Assembly: GCF_000744655.1 (NCBI RefSeq)
Contig: NZ_JQMJ01000004.1
Span: 5,642,001-5,706,000 of the forward strand
DNA length: 64,000 nt
Direction of reading: 5' to 3'
DNA from: Streptacidiphilus rugosus AM-16
Lineage (GTDB): Bacteria; Actinomycetota; Actinomycetes; Streptomycetales; Streptomycetaceae
Position numbers and translations under genes: made by a program. Position 1 is the first letter of the stretch, and every line of letters starts with the position of its first letter. This document shows positions 19,343 to 27,391 of the stretch, piece after piece. Below the pieces are notes generated by a model that had not been told where the DNA came from, did not search any database, and saw only the letters and a program-made list of their open reading frames with translations.

Positions 19343-20326
19343 TTGGGCCTGTTCGGAGGGGAACGCGGTCGTCAGAAGCGGGTGGCGGCGGATCTGACCG
19401 CGAAGGGGGCCGGCCTGCAGCCGTACTTCGCGGCCGGGCGCTCCGCCGAGACGGAGCCGCGGCTGCGAGCCTGGCTCGACGAGGCGGAGTCGGTGCTGGG
19501 CCCCCGGCACAAGGTGACGCTCCAGCTGCGCACCCGGCTCGCCCAGCTCTGCAACGCCAACGGGCGGTTCGCCGAGGCGGAGCACGAGGCCGCGACGGTG
19601 CTGGAGCTGACCGACAGGGACGTCGCCGACGCGGCGGCCGGCACGTCCTGGGAGCACTACGCGGCCGCTCTGAACCACCAGGGACGGCACGAGGAGGCCG
19701 CGCGCGAGTACGCGGCACTCGGGCGGGCCCTCGCGGAGGACCCGGCGCAGAAGGTCCGTCTGCTCACCGCTCAGGTGAACCGCACCAGCGCGCTGCTCTA
19801 CCTGGACCGCTTCGAGGAGGCCGAGCACGAGGCGGGCCGCGCGCTGCAGGCCGCGCAGTCCGTCGCCGGGCCGACCGGCCTGTACATCAGGCTGACCGCG
19901 GCCAACTCGCTCTCGCGCGTCCTCACCGCCCAGGGCAGGGCGGCCGAGGCCGAGACGGTCGCCCGCCAGGCACTGGTGTCGGCCACAGGATCCGGGCAGC
20001 CGGTCGACCGGTTCCAGCGGCTGCTTGCTCTCAACCTGGCCGGCGCGCTGAGCGCCCAGGGGCGCCACCAGGAAGCTCTCGACGCGGTGGCGGAGGCGAC
20101 GGGCGTCGGAGGCCACGAGTTCGCCGCCGACACCGGAGCCGTCGGCTCGGCCCGAGCGCGGGCACTGCTCGGCCTGGGCCGCAGGGAGGAAGCCGTCGCC
20201 GTCGCCGAGGAGGCGCTGGCGGAGGCTCTGGCCCGCTTCGGCGGAACCCATGCCCGGGTCACGGTGCTCCGCGAGCTGCTGGCCGAGGCCGGGGCGGCCC
20301 CCGGCCACACCGGGTGGCGCGGGTAG
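19343..20326 (+). CDS. Tetratricopeptide-repeat protein
   Basis: 327 residues starting at TTG 19343 with GGGAGGGAG 7 nt upstream. The whole chain is paired helices of TPR type (HKVTLQLRTRLAQLCNANGR, FAEAEHEAATVLEL, NRTSALLYLDRFEEAEHEAG, NLAGALSAQGRHQEALDAVA). There is no enzymatic domain, signal peptide or membrane segment. Such proteins act as scaffolds or sensors in signalling and toxin loci; the partner is not evident. The stop lies only a few bp from the convergent histidine kinase stop. Confidence 0.85.
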   Translation: MGLFGGERGRQKRVAADLTAKGAGLQPYFAAGRSAETEPRLRAWLDEAESVLGPRHKVTLQLRTRLAQLCNANGRFAEAEHEAATVLELTDRDVADAAAGTSWEHYAAALNHQGRHEEAAREYAALGRALAEDPAQKVRLLTAQVNRTSALLYLDRFEEAEHEAGRALQAAQSVAGPTGLYIRLTAANSLSRVLTAQGRAAEAETVARQALVSATGSGQPVDRFQRLLALNLAGALSAQGRHQEALDAVAEATGVGGHEFAADTGAVGSARARALLGLGRREEAVAVAEEALAEALARFGGTHARVTVLRELLAEAGAAPGHTGWRG

Positions 20327-20328
20327 CG

Positions 20329-21828
20329 TCAGTCCTGCTGCGTCCCGGCGCCCGTTCCTGGGTCCGGCAACCGGACCTCGAAGCGGGTCGCGCCCGGCTC
20401 CGAGCGGACCGCGACGGAGCCGCCGTGGGCGGTGGCGACGGCCTGGACGATGGCGAGGCCGAGACCGGTCGAGCCGGTGGCACGGGTGCGGGCGCGGTCG
20501 CCGCGGACGAAGCGTTCGAAGACCTGCGAGGCCAGCTCGGGCGGGATGCCCGGCCCCGAGTCCGTCACCGCCAGCACGACCTCGCGCGCCTCGGCGTCGC
20601 GGGCCAGGGCCAGGGTGACCGAGGTGCCGGGCGGGGTGTGGGTGCGGGCGTTGGCGAGCAGGTTGGCGATCACCTGGCGGAGCCGGTCCGGATCCCCGGT
20701 GACCAGCACCGGCTCCTCGGGGAGCTCCAGCCGCCAGCGGTGCTCGGGTCCGGCGGCCCGGGCGTCGGACGCCCCGTCGAGGGCCAGCCGGGTCAGGTCG
20801 ACCTCGGTCGAGGCCAGCGGGCGTCCCGCGTCCAGGCGGGCCAGCAGCAGCAGGTCCTCGACGATCGCGCCCATCCGCTGCGACTCCGCCTCGATCCTGC
20901 GCAGCGCGTGCCGCACCGGTTCGGGGGCGGGGTCGGGATGCCGCAGGGCCAGCTCCGCGTGGCCCCGGATCGCGGCCACGGGGGTGCGCAGTTCGTGGCT
21001 GGCGTCGGCCGCGAAGGCGCGCAGCCGCTCCTCCACCGCCTGACGCTGGGCCAGCGCGTCCCCGACGTGGCCCAGCATCCGGTTGAAGGCGACGCCGACC
21101 CGGCCGACCTCGGTCTCCGGGTCCTGGTCGGGGACGCGTTCGAGCGGCGCGACCTCGCCGCTCGCCAGCGGCAGGCCGCTGACCTGCTCCGCCGTCGTGG
21201 CGACCCGCTCCAGTGGCCGCAGCGCTAGCCGTACCCAGAAGGTCCCCGCGACGGCCGTGACGGTGAAGGCGGAGGCGAACACGAGCAGCTCGACCACCAG
21301 CAGCTGCCGCTGCATCGCTTCGACCTGGTTCAGCGGCAGGCCGGTGATCAGCACGTCCCCGTCGACGCCCGCCTGGGCCATCAGGCGGTAGTGGCCCAGC
21401 CCGGCGAGCCGCAGGCTGACCGGGTGACCGCCGACCGGCACCGCCGCGAGCTGCGCCTGGTCGTGCGCGTCGAACCTCGGGTGGTCGTCGGGGTCGCCGC
21501 CGATCAGGTCGTCGGCGTCTCCGTCGACCACACCGGCCGCGGTCACCTTGCCGTCCTTGAGACGCGCTCCGAAGGTACCGGTGGCCTGGGCCCGGGTGTC
21601 GCCGTGGCCCCCGTGTTCGAGGCTGGCCGCGTAGCGGCCGCCGGTCGCGGCCAGCTGCTGGTCGACCCGGGTGAGCAGGAAGTGCTCCAGCTCCTTGGTG
21701 GTCACCAGGCTCACCGCGGCGCAGGCCACGACGAGGAGCGCGAGCAGTCCGGCGATCAGCCGGGCGCGCAGGGTCCTCGGGACGTGCGGGCGGCCCGGCC
21801 GTCGGAGCCGCCACCGCATCGATGTCAC
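20329..21828 (-). CDS. Two-component sensor histidine kinase
   Basis: About 499 residues. First membrane helix LIAGLLALLVVACAAVSLVT, an extracytoplasmic sensor of about 130 residues, second helix VELLVFASAFTVTAVAGTFW, then a HAMP domain. The dimerisation/H-box is FAADASHELRTPVAAIRGH, with N-box NLLANARTHTP and G-boxes DSGPGIP and GSTGLGLAIV. GTG 21828 overlaps the regulator stop by 4 nt (coupled); ATG 21819 is the alternative start. It forms a pair with the regulator at 21825; the adjacent divergent flavin-electron-transfer operon is a plausible target. Confidence 0.93.
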   Translation of the reverse strand: MTSMRWRLRRPGRPHVPRTLRARLIAGLLALLVVACAAVSLVTTKELEHFLLTRVDQQLAATGGRYAASLEHGGHGDTRAQATGTFGARLKDGKVTAAGVVDGDADDLIGGDPDDHPRFDAHDQAQLAAVPVGGHPVSLRLAGLGHYRLMAQAGVDGDVLITGLPLNQVEAMQRQLLVVELLVFASAFTVTAVAGTFWVRLALRPLERVATTAEQVSGLPLASGEVAPLERVPDQDPETEVGRVGVAFNRMLGHVGDALAQRQAVEERLRAFAADASHELRTPVAAIRGHAELALRHPDPAPEPVRHALRRIEAESQRMGAIVEDLLLLARLDAGRPLASTEVDLTRLALDGASDARAAGPEHRWRLELPEEPVLVTGDPDRLRQVIANLLANARTHTPPGTSVTLALARDAEAREVVLAVTDSGPGIPPELASQVFERFVRGDRARTRATGSTGLGLAIVQAVATAHGGSVAVRSEPGATRFEVRLPDPGTGAGTQQD

Positions 21829-22550
21829 ACCGGCGCCTTGATCAGGTAGCCCGCTCCGCGCACGGTGTGGATCAGCGGCTCCCGGCCGTGGTCGATCTTC
21901 TTGCGCAGGTAGCTGATGTAGAGCTCGACGACGTGCGCCTGCCCGCCGAAGTCGTAGGACCAGACCGCGTCCAGGATCTGCGCCTTGCTGAGCACCCGGC
22001 GGGGGTGCCGCAGCAGGTAGCGCAGCAGCGCGTACTCGGTCGGGCTCAGCTCGATCGGCTCGCCGCCCCGGGTCACCTCGTGCGCGCGCTCGTCCAGGAC
22101 CAGGTCGGCCAGGGTGAGCGTGTCCGCCTCCACCTCGTCGGGCTGCGGGGCGGCCCGGCGCAGCAGACCGCGCACCCGGACCACGACCTCGGCGAGACTG
22201 AACGGCTTGGTGACGTAGTCGTCGCCGCCGGCGGCGATCCCGCCGATCCGGTCCTCGACCGCGTCGCGCGCGGTGAGGAACAGCACGCGCACCTCGGGAC
22301 GCTCGGCGTGGATCCGGCGCATCACCTCGAGGCCGTCGAAATCGGGCAGCATCATGTCGAGCACGACGGCATCGGGCCGCCAGCTCGACGCCAACCGCAC
22401 GGCGTCCTTGCCGCTCTCCGCGCCCTGGACCTCCCAGCCCTCGTAGCGGAGCGCGCCACAGAGCACCTCGACCAGGTCGGGCTCGTCGTCGACGACGAGG
22501 ATGCGACGCGGTGGCGCGGACAGATCGTTCTCCTGCGACATGGGGCCCAT
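21825..22550 (-). CDS. OmpR/PhoB-family response regulator
   Basis: 241 residues if started at ATG 22550; ATG 22541 is equally possible, and neither has a clear ribosome binding site. Receiver domain: acidic pair VVDDEPD, phosphoacceptor Asp in VVLDMMLPDFDG, switch Lys in VTKPFSLAE. C-terminal winged helix with ELSPTEYALLRYLLRHPRRV and the recognition-helix region VVELYISYLRKKID. Direct CCATGAG repeats just upstream suggest autoregulation and possibly control of the divergent 22801 operon. Confidence 0.95.
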   Translation of the reverse strand: MGPMSQENDLSAPPRRILVVDDEPDLVEVLCGALRYEGWEVQGAESGKDAVRLASSWRPDAVVLDMMLPDFDGLEVMRRIHAERPEVRVLFLTARDAVEDRIGGIAAGGDDYVTKPFSLAEVVVRVRGLLRRAAPQPDEVEADTLTLADLVLDERAHEVTRGGEPIELSPTEYALLRYLLRHPRRVLSKAQILDAVWSYDFGGQAHVVELYISYLRKKIDHGREPLIHTVRGAGYLIKAPV

Positions 22551-22572
22551 TCTGCGGCAGTCGGCCTAGGGC

Positions 22573-22599
22573 CCATGAGAATGCCATGAGTTCGCATGG
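22573..22599. promoter_or_regulatory. Direct-repeat operator candidate for the response regulator
   Basis: CCATGAG occurs at 22573-22579 and again at 22584-22590, 11 bp apart. A third partial copy, GCATGG, is at 22594-22599. OmpR/PhoB-type regulators bind direct repeats with about 11-bp periodicity. The site is in the 250-bp divergent region between the regulator and the flavin operon. Confidence 0.5.
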
Positions 22600-22800
22600 C
22601 TCGAAAACCCCGGAACGACTGCCACCGCTTCCGCTCTGACCTGGGCAAACGTATCCCATCAGGGCTCCGTTCCCAGGTCGCACTCATAGCTGATTGAGAG
22701 TCTGCGCTGTCAGGGTTGCCGCAGAAGGACCTAGCACACCACCCTCGAACATCGGTCGAGCGTCGCTCGAACGGTGACCCGCCACCGGAAAGGAACCGCC

Positions 22801-24177
22801 GTGAGCGTCATGACCGAAGCACGCACCCGCCGCAGCGGGCACCGGGCCGCGCCGAACAACCCGATACCGGTGGACACCGTGGCCAGGCTGGTCCAAGCCG
22901 CGATCGTCATCGGTGCGCTCGGCGTGCTGGCTATCTGGTGGAAGAACACCCTGGGCGTCGTCGGCGCCGACCAGTGGCTGACCAACGCGGGCCGGATCAC
23001 CGGCCTGCTCGCCGGTTACACCGCGCCGATCCTGCTGCTGCTGATGGCGCGCCTGCCGCTGCTGGAACGCGAGGTCGGCGCGGACCGGCTGGCCCGCTGG
23101 CACGCGGTCGGCGGCCGCTACCTGGTCGGCCTGGTCTTCGCGCACATCACGACCGTCATCTGGGGCTACGCCCTGACCGCGCACCGCAACGTGATCGGCG
23201 AGGGCGTCAGCGTGACGCTGACCTACCCGGACATGCTGAAAGCGACCTTCGGCACCCTGCTGCTCCTCGCCACCGGCTTCTTCTCCGCGCGCGCCGCGCG
23301 TCGCCGCCTCGGCTACGAGACCTGGTACTACCTCCATCTGGCGACCTACCTCGCCGTCGCCCTCGGCTTCGAGCACCAGCTGAGCAACGGCGCGGACCTG
23401 GGCGAGGGCCCGGAGCGGCTGCTCTGGTACGCGCTCTACCTGGGCACGGCCGTCCTGATCGGCTGGTACCGGCTGCTCCGCCCGGCGCTGCTGGACCGCA
23501 GGCACCGGCTGCGGGTCGCCGAGGTCCGCCCGGAGGGGCCGGGGACCGTCTCGCTGTTCCTCACCGGTCGACGGCTGGACGAGCTGGGCGCGGAGGCCGG
23601 CCAGTTCTTCCGGCTCCAGTTCCTCGCCCCCGGCCTGCGCTTCGCGGCCAACCCCTACTCGCTCTCGGCGCCCCCGGCCCCGAACTACCTGCGCTTCACG
23701 GTCAAGGACCTCGGCGGCCACAGCGCGGCCGTGGCCCGGCTGAAGCCCGGCACCAGGGTGCGCGCCGAGGGTCCGTACGGCGCCTTCACCGCCCGTCGCC
23801 GCCGGGCGCGGCAGGTGCTGCTGCTGGCGGCCGGGGTGGGCATCACCCCGCTGCGGGCGCTCTTCGAGACGATCCCGGCGCGTCCCGGCGAGCTGACCCT
23901 GCTGTACCGGGTGAGCCGCGAGGAGGACGTGCTGTTCCGCCGCGAGCTGGCGGCCATCGCCCACGACCGCGGGGCACGGCTCCAGCTGCTGGTCGGCTCG
24001 CGCGCGGAGGTCGGCGACCCGATCGAACCGGCCACGCTGTCCCGGCTGGTCCCCGGACTGGCCAGGCACGACGTCTACGTCTGCGGCCCCGAGGCGCTGA
24101 CCGCACGGGCCGTCGCCGCGCTGCGGGCGGCCGGGGTGCCGCGCCGTCGCCTGCACCACGAGTCGTTCACCTTCTAG
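22801..24177 (+). CDS. Membrane ferric-reductase-like ferredoxin/flavin reductase
   Basis: 458 residues. About six membrane helices in the first 230 residues carry His residues suited to heme ligation (ARWHAVGGRYLVG, FAHITTVIWGYAL, YYLHLATYLAVALGFEHQ). A cytosolic FNR-type module follows: FAD region NPYSLSAPP, nucleotide region AAGVGITPLRAL, CGPEALT, and the end HHESFTF. The start is GTG 22801 with AAAGGA upstream. It likely passes electrons from NAD(P)H across the membrane. It heads an operon with an FMN-binding protein and ApbE, a known arrangement for extracytosolic flavin-based electron transfer. Confidence 0.92.
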   Translation: MSVMTEARTRRSGHRAAPNNPIPVDTVARLVQAAIVIGALGVLAIWWKNTLGVVGADQWLTNAGRITGLLAGYTAPILLLLMARLPLLEREVGADRLARWHAVGGRYLVGLVFAHITTVIWGYALTAHRNVIGEGVSVTLTYPDMLKATFGTLLLLATGFFSARAARRRLGYETWYYLHLATYLAVALGFEHQLSNGADLGEGPERLLWYALYLGTAVLIGWYRLLRPALLDRRHRLRVAEVRPEGPGTVSLFLTGRRLDELGAEAGQFFRLQFLAPGLRFAANPYSLSAPPAPNYLRFTVKDLGGHSAAVARLKPGTRVRAEGPYGAFTARRRRARQVLLLAAGVGITPLRALFETIPARPGELTLLYRVSREEDVLFRRELAAIAHDRGARLQLLVGSRAEVGDPIEPATLSRLVPGLARHDVYVCGPEALTARAVAALRAAGVPRRRLHHESFTF

Positions 24178-24254
24178 CCCGCCGACCCACCCCGCCCCCG
24201 AACCCGGAACCGAACCCGAGCCCGACCGACCGAAAGCCACCCGAGGGAGCAGCC

Positions 24255-24812
24255 ATGCGCCGCGCCATCGTCACCACCACCGCCACGGCGGCGGGCGTCG
24301 TCCTGCTGCTCTCGCTCAAGCCGCACGGCACGACCACCGCCGGGCAGGCCCCGATCATCAGCGCTGGTTCGGACACGAGCACAAGCACCGGCACCGGCAC
24401 CGGCACCGGCACGGACAGCGGGTCGACGGACACCTCCTCCGGCGGCAGCGGCAGCACGGCGTCGTCCACGCCGAAGGCGAGCAGTTCCGCCGCACCCAAA
24501 TCCACTGCGAAGTCCACTCCCAAGGCCGCGACCACCAGCAGCTACACAGGCAGCGCCGTCGACACCCGCTACGGGCCCGTACAGGTGCGGATCAGCGTCC
24601 GCAGCGGGAAGCTCAGCAAGGTCGACGTGCTGCAGTACCCGAGCGGCTCGCAGCGGGACGCGGACATCAACAGCTATGCGCTCCCCGTGCTCAACCAGGA
24701 GGCCCTGGCCGCGGGCAACGCGTCGATCGACATGGTCTCCGGCGCGACCTACACCAGCACCGGGTACATCCAGTCGCTGCAGAGCGCCCTCGACCAGGCC
24801 GGTCTGAAGTGA
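24255..24812 (+). CDS. Exported FMN-binding domain protein (ApbE substrate)
   Basis: 185 residues. An N-terminal signal or anchor (RAIVTTTATAAGVVLLLSL) is followed by a long low-complexity Ser/Thr/Gly linker (STGTGTGTGTDS), then an FMN_bind domain of about 90 residues. VSGATYTS contains the SGATxT flavinylation motif whose Thr receives FMN covalently from ApbE. The gene lies between the membrane reductase and apbE, overlapping the latter by 4 nt. The repeated ACCGGC units in the DNA merely encode the linker. Confidence 0.93.
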   Translation: MRRAIVTTTATAAGVVLLLSLKPHGTTTAGQAPIISAGSDTSTSTGTGTGTGTDSGSTDTSSGGSGSTASSTPKASSSAAPKSTAKSTPKAATTSSYTGSAVDTRYGPVQVRISVRSGKLSKVDVLQYPSGSQRDADINSYALPVLNQEALAAGNASIDMVSGATYTSTGYIQSLQSALDQAGLK

Positions 24813-25594
24813 CCGCGCCCGCCGCGCACGCGGCGTCCTCCCCGCCGGCCCTCACCCACGCCGAGCACGTGATGGGCACCGTCTTCTCCTTCGCCGTCCG
24901 CGACCCCGCGCCCGCGGTCGAGGCCGCGCTCGGCGCGGCCGTCGCCCGGCTGCACGCGATCGACGCGCTCTTCTCCCCGTACCGGCCGGAGAGCGAGGTC
25001 AGCCGGGTCGCCGACGGCCTGCTCGCGCCGGCCGACGCGGATCCGCAGCTGACCGAGGTGCTGGAGCGGTGCCGGGAGGTCGCCCAGCAGACCGAGGGCT
25101 GGTTCACCGCCCACCCCGGCGGGCGGCTGGACCCCAGCGGCTGGGTCAAGGGCTGGGCGGTGGAACAAGCCTGCGAACTGCTGTGCCGGGCCGGATCCAC
25201 CGACCACTGCGTCAACGGCGGCGGGGACATCCAGTCCGTCGGCGGCCCCTGGCGGGTCGGCGTCGCCGACCCGGCCCGCCCCGGCGCGCTGGCGACGGTG
25301 CTGGCCGGACGCGACCTGGTCGTCGCCACCTCCGGCGTGGCCGAGCGGGGCGCGCACATCCTCGACCCGCACACCGGCGCGCCCGCGCGCGGGCTGCGCT
25401 CGCTGACGCTGGTCGGCACCGGCCGGGGCCGGATCGCCCGGGTCGACGCCTGGGCCACGGCGGCCTTCGCGATGGGCCCGGAGCTCGGCCTGGCCTGGGC
25501 GGAACGGCAGCCGGACCTGGAAGCCTTCGCCCTCCTCACCGACCCGGCCGCTCCGCCACGCTGCACCAGCGGCTTCCTGCGGCACGCCGGCTGA
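24809..25594 (+). CDS. apbE: FAD:protein FMN transferase
   Basis: 261 residues, GTG 24809 overlapping the stop of its substrate gene. ApbE features: HVMGTVFSFAVRD near the start, DALFSPYRPESEVSRV, LDPSGWVKGWAVEQA, NGGGDIQSVGG, and AWATAAFAMGPE near the end, including the Asp/Ala residues that hold Mg2+ and FAD. It attaches FMN to the Thr of the SGAT motif in the neighbouring exported protein. It has no signal peptide of its own, so export or cytosolic modification of the substrate is unresolved. Confidence 0.94.
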   Translation: MTAPAAHAASSPPALTHAEHVMGTVFSFAVRDPAPAVEAALGAAVARLHAIDALFSPYRPESEVSRVADGLLAPADADPQLTEVLERCREVAQQTEGWFTAHPGGRLDPSGWVKGWAVEQACELLCRAGSTDHCVNGGGDIQSVGGPWRVGVADPARPGALATVLAGRDLVVATSGVAERGAHILDPHTGAPARGLRSLTLVGTGRGRIARVDAWATAAFAMGPELGLAWAERQPDLEAFALLTDPAAPPRCTSGFLRHAG

Positions 25595-25619
25595 GACCGT
25601 CGCCCGCCGGAACGCGATA

Positions 25620-25650
25620 CGCCCCGTCCCGGCACTGCCGGGACGGGGCG
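25620..25650. terminator. Bidirectional terminator between apbE and cold-shock gene
   Basis: A perfect 14-bp stem (25620-25633 / 25637-25650) with a 3-nt ACT loop sits between the convergent apbE and cold-shock stops. Its core CCGGC-ACT-GCCGG is shared with the terminator of the second cold-shock gene at 26406. Confidence 0.85.
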
Positions 25651-25666
25651 CTCGCACATCCGTGGG

Positions 25667-25870
25667 TCAGATGATGGTGATGTTCTCGGCCTGCGGGCCC
25701 TTCTGGCCCTGCGTGACGTCGAACTCGACCTTCTGGCCTTCCTGCAGCTCACGGAAGCCCTGGGCGTTGATGTTCGAGTAGTGGGCGAAGACGTCGGCGC
25801 CGCCGCCGTCCTGCTCGATGAAACCGAAGCCCTTTTCGGCGTTGAACCACTTGACGGTACCGGTCGCCAT
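25667..25870 (-). CDS. Cold-shock protein (CspA family), copy 1
   Basis: 67 residues, one cold-shock domain with RNP1 KGFGFIEQD and RNP2 [12 protein letters not shown] 25870 gives the standard start [17 protein letters not shown], with AAAAGG upstream. It binds single-stranded nucleic acid and melts RNA structure. It differs from copy 2 at 26187 by only a few residues ([11 protein letters not shown] and ITII here; [11 protein letters not shown] and ITVV there), and the two are divergently transcribed from a shared 316-bp region. This is a local duplication in inverted orientation. Confidence 0.97.
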   Translation of the reverse strand: MATGTVKWFNAEKGFGFIEQDGGGADVFAHYSNINAQGFRELQEGQKVEFDVTQGQKGPQAENITII

Positions 25871-25990
25871 AATCTGCCTTTTCTTCTGTGATGACGTGCA
25901 GGTCAAGACCGTACACGGTCCGCGATCGGCCGACCGCGATCCGCGCTCCGCGCCACGCCGACGAGTCGTGACGAGCGGCCGACGAATACC

Positions 25991-26030
25991 GGATGAGTGA
26001 CGCAGCGCTCATCCTGTAGGCTTTGCGTCA
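25991..26030 (+). promoter_or_regulatory. Interleaved inverted repeats upstream of cold-shock copy 2
   Basis: Segments in order: GGATGAG (25991-25997), TGACGCA (25998-26004), CTCATCC (26008-26014), TGCGTCA (26024-26030). The first pairs with the third and the second with the fourth, each perfectly over 7 bp. In RNA this is pseudoknot topology. A TAGGCT hexamer lies between the last two segments, so in DNA it could instead be an operator around a promoter. Confidence 0.45.
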
Positions 26031-26058
26031 GTTGCAGTCGTGGTTCCCTAAGCTTCAC

Positions 26059-26082
26059 CGCCCGTGATCGCGATCACGGGCG
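26059..26082. promoter_or_regulatory. 24-bp perfect palindrome upstream of cold-shock copy 2
   Basis: CGCCCGTGATCG followed by its exact reverse complement, centred 116 bp before the ATG at 26187. As DNA it could be a homodimer operator; as RNA, a hairpin in the leader. Confidence 0.5.
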
Positions 26083-26186
26083 TTCGTGCTTTCTGAGGTC
26101 TCTCCGGACCAGGGTGATCAAGCCGGCGACACGGCCGCCGCGCTCCCTGCGGCAGCCGATCCACTCTGGAGAACGAGGAGATTCCT

Positions 26187-26390
26187 ATGGCCACCGGTAC
26201 CGTGAAGTGGTTCAACGCCGAGAAGGGTTTCGGCTTCATCGAGCAGGACGGCGGCGGCGCCGACGTCTTCGCCCACTACTCGAACATCAACTCCCAGGGC
26301 TTCCGTGAGCTCTTCGAGGGTCAGAAGGTCGAGTTCGACGTCACGCAGGGCCAGAAGGGCCCGCAGGCCGAGAACATCACCGTCGTCTGA
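26187..26390 (+). CDS. Cold-shock protein (CspA family), copy 2
   Basis: 67 residues, same RNP1 (KGFGFIEQD) and RNP2 (DVFAHYSNI) motifs as copy 1 at 25667. GAGGAG precedes ATG 26187. The likely long 5' leader contains strong inverted repeats, recalling the structured leaders of cold-inducible csp mRNAs. Function: single-strand nucleic-acid binding and RNA chaperone activity. Ends at a 16-bp hairpin whose core resembles that of copy 1, suggesting the duplication included the terminator. Confidence 0.97.
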   Translation: MATGTVKWFNAEKGFGFIEQDGGGADVFAHYSNINSQGFRELFEGQKVEFDVTQGQKGPQAENITVV

Positions 26391-26405
26391 ACCGGTTGAT
26401 GCGTG

Positions 26406-26440
26406 AGCGGCCCGCCCCGGCACTGCCGGGGCGGGCCGCT
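26406..26440. terminator. Terminator of cold-shock copy 2 (bidirectional)
   Basis: A perfect 16-bp stem (26406-26421 / 26425-26440) with a 3-nt ACT loop. It also lies downstream of the convergent 45-aa membrane protein gene. Confidence 0.85.
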
Positions 26441-26452
26441 CTGTCGTTCCGC

Positions 26453-26590
26453 TCAGGCGGAACCCTGCCGATGGCTGCCCTTGCCCTTGCCCTCGTCGGG
26501 GAACTTGAAGCCGCCCATCATCCAGCCCAGCAGACCCACACAGATGATGATCACCGCGATCGAGAAGCCGATCATCGCCAGCACCATCAC
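26453..26590 (-). CDS. Small single-span membrane protein (45 aa)
   Basis: 45 residues: VMVLAMIGFSIAVIIICVGL, then LGWMMGGFKFPDEGKGKG. One membrane helix is followed by a short basic/Gly-rich tail ending GSHRQGSA. AAAGGGG lies 6 nt before GTG 26590 (ATG 26587 is the alternative). Its size, strong ribosome site and clean hydrophobic pattern support it. Function unknown; small proteins of this kind often modulate a larger membrane complex, and the ABC exporter genes follow 64 bp upstream on the same strand coordinates. Confidence 0.6.
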   Translation of the reverse strand: MMVLAMIGFSIAVIIICVGLLGWMMGGFKFPDEGKGKGSHRQGSA

Positions 26591-26653
26591 GTCGTGCCCC
26601 TTTCCTCGCCCGGCATGATCGACGCTAGGCCAGTTCGGGCGGATCGGCGAACG

Positions 26654-27391
26654 CTACGCGGTGCGGCGGCGCAGCGTCGCAGCCCCCAGGGCGAGTGAGA
26701 GCAGCGCGCAGCCGAGCACCACCAGCAGGTCCACGGCGACGCTCGCGCCGAATCCCGACTCCGTGGTGAGCTTGTTCATCGCGTCGACGGCGTAGGAGAG
26801 CGGCAGCACGTCGGAGATCCAGTGCAGCCAGTTCGCCATCGACTCACGCGGCGCGAAGAGGCCGCACAGCAGCAGCTGTGGCAGCAGGAACGCCGGCATG
26901 AACTGGACGGCCTGGAACTCCGTCGCCGCGAAGGCCGACACGAAGAGCCCGAGCGCGGTGCCCAGCAGCCCGTCCGCGACGGCGACGGCGAGCAGCGCCC
27001 AGCTGGGCCCCGCCACGTTCAGGCCGAGCAGCCCCACGGTGAGCCCGAAGGCCAGCACCCCCTGCACCAGCGCCACCAGCCCGAAGGCGAGCGCGTAGCC
27101 GAGCAGCAGGTCGAGCTTGCCCAGCGGCATCGTCAGCAGCCGCTCCAGCGTGCCGCCGGTGCGTTCGCGCAGCGTGGCGACGGCGGTGACCAGGAACATC
27201 ACCGTCATCGGGAAGATCCCCAGCATCGGCGCGCCGATGCTGTCGAAGACCTCGGGCTGCCCCTCGAAGACGTACTTGAGCAGCACGATCAGCAGGCAGG
27301 GCACGACCAGCAGCATGGCGACGGTGCGCGGGTCGTTGCGGAGCTGGAGCAGCACACGACGGGCGGTGGCGAGGGTGCGGCGGACGTTCAT
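26654..27391 (-). CDS. ABC-2 type transporter permease
   Basis: 245 residues, six membrane helices (LLVVPCLLIVLLKYVF, MLGIFPMTVMFLVTAVATL, YALAFGLVALVQGVLAFG and others) and the ABC-2 signature LRERTGGTLERLLTMPL. The start ATG 27391 overlaps the ATPase stop by 4 nt. Forms an exporter with the ATPase at 27388; TetR control from 28221 is likely. Substrate unknown, drug-type by context. Confidence 0.93.
   Translation of the reverse strand: MNVRRTLATARRVLLQLRNDPRTVAMLLVVPCLLIVLLKYVFEGQPEVFDSIGAPMLGIFPMTVMFLVTAVATLRERTGGTLERLLTMPLGKLDLLLGYALAFGLVALVQGVLAFGLTVGLLGLNVAGPSWALLAVAVADGLLGTALGLFVSAFAATEFQAVQFMPAFLLPQLLLCGLFAPRESMANWLHWISDVLPLSYAVDAMNKLTTESGFGASVAVDLLVVLGCALLSLALGAATLRRRTA

Larger units (their letters stand above)
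25871..26186. other. 316-bp divergent intergenic region of the two cold-shock genes
   Basis: No coding potential was seen. It holds promoters and long leaders for both cold-shock genes. Structure is dense: a GACCGT-AC-ACGGTC palindrome at 25907-25920, GC-rich CGATCGG palindromes at 25921-25940, interleaved inverted repeats at 25991-26030, a TAGGCT -10-like hexamer at 26017-26022 and a 24-bp palindrome at 26059-26082. Confidence 0.7.

Noticed and set aside
24370..24420. Tandem ACCGGC-type repeats
   Set aside because: They encode the Gly/Thr linker of the exported FMN-binding protein, not a regulatory or mobile repeat.
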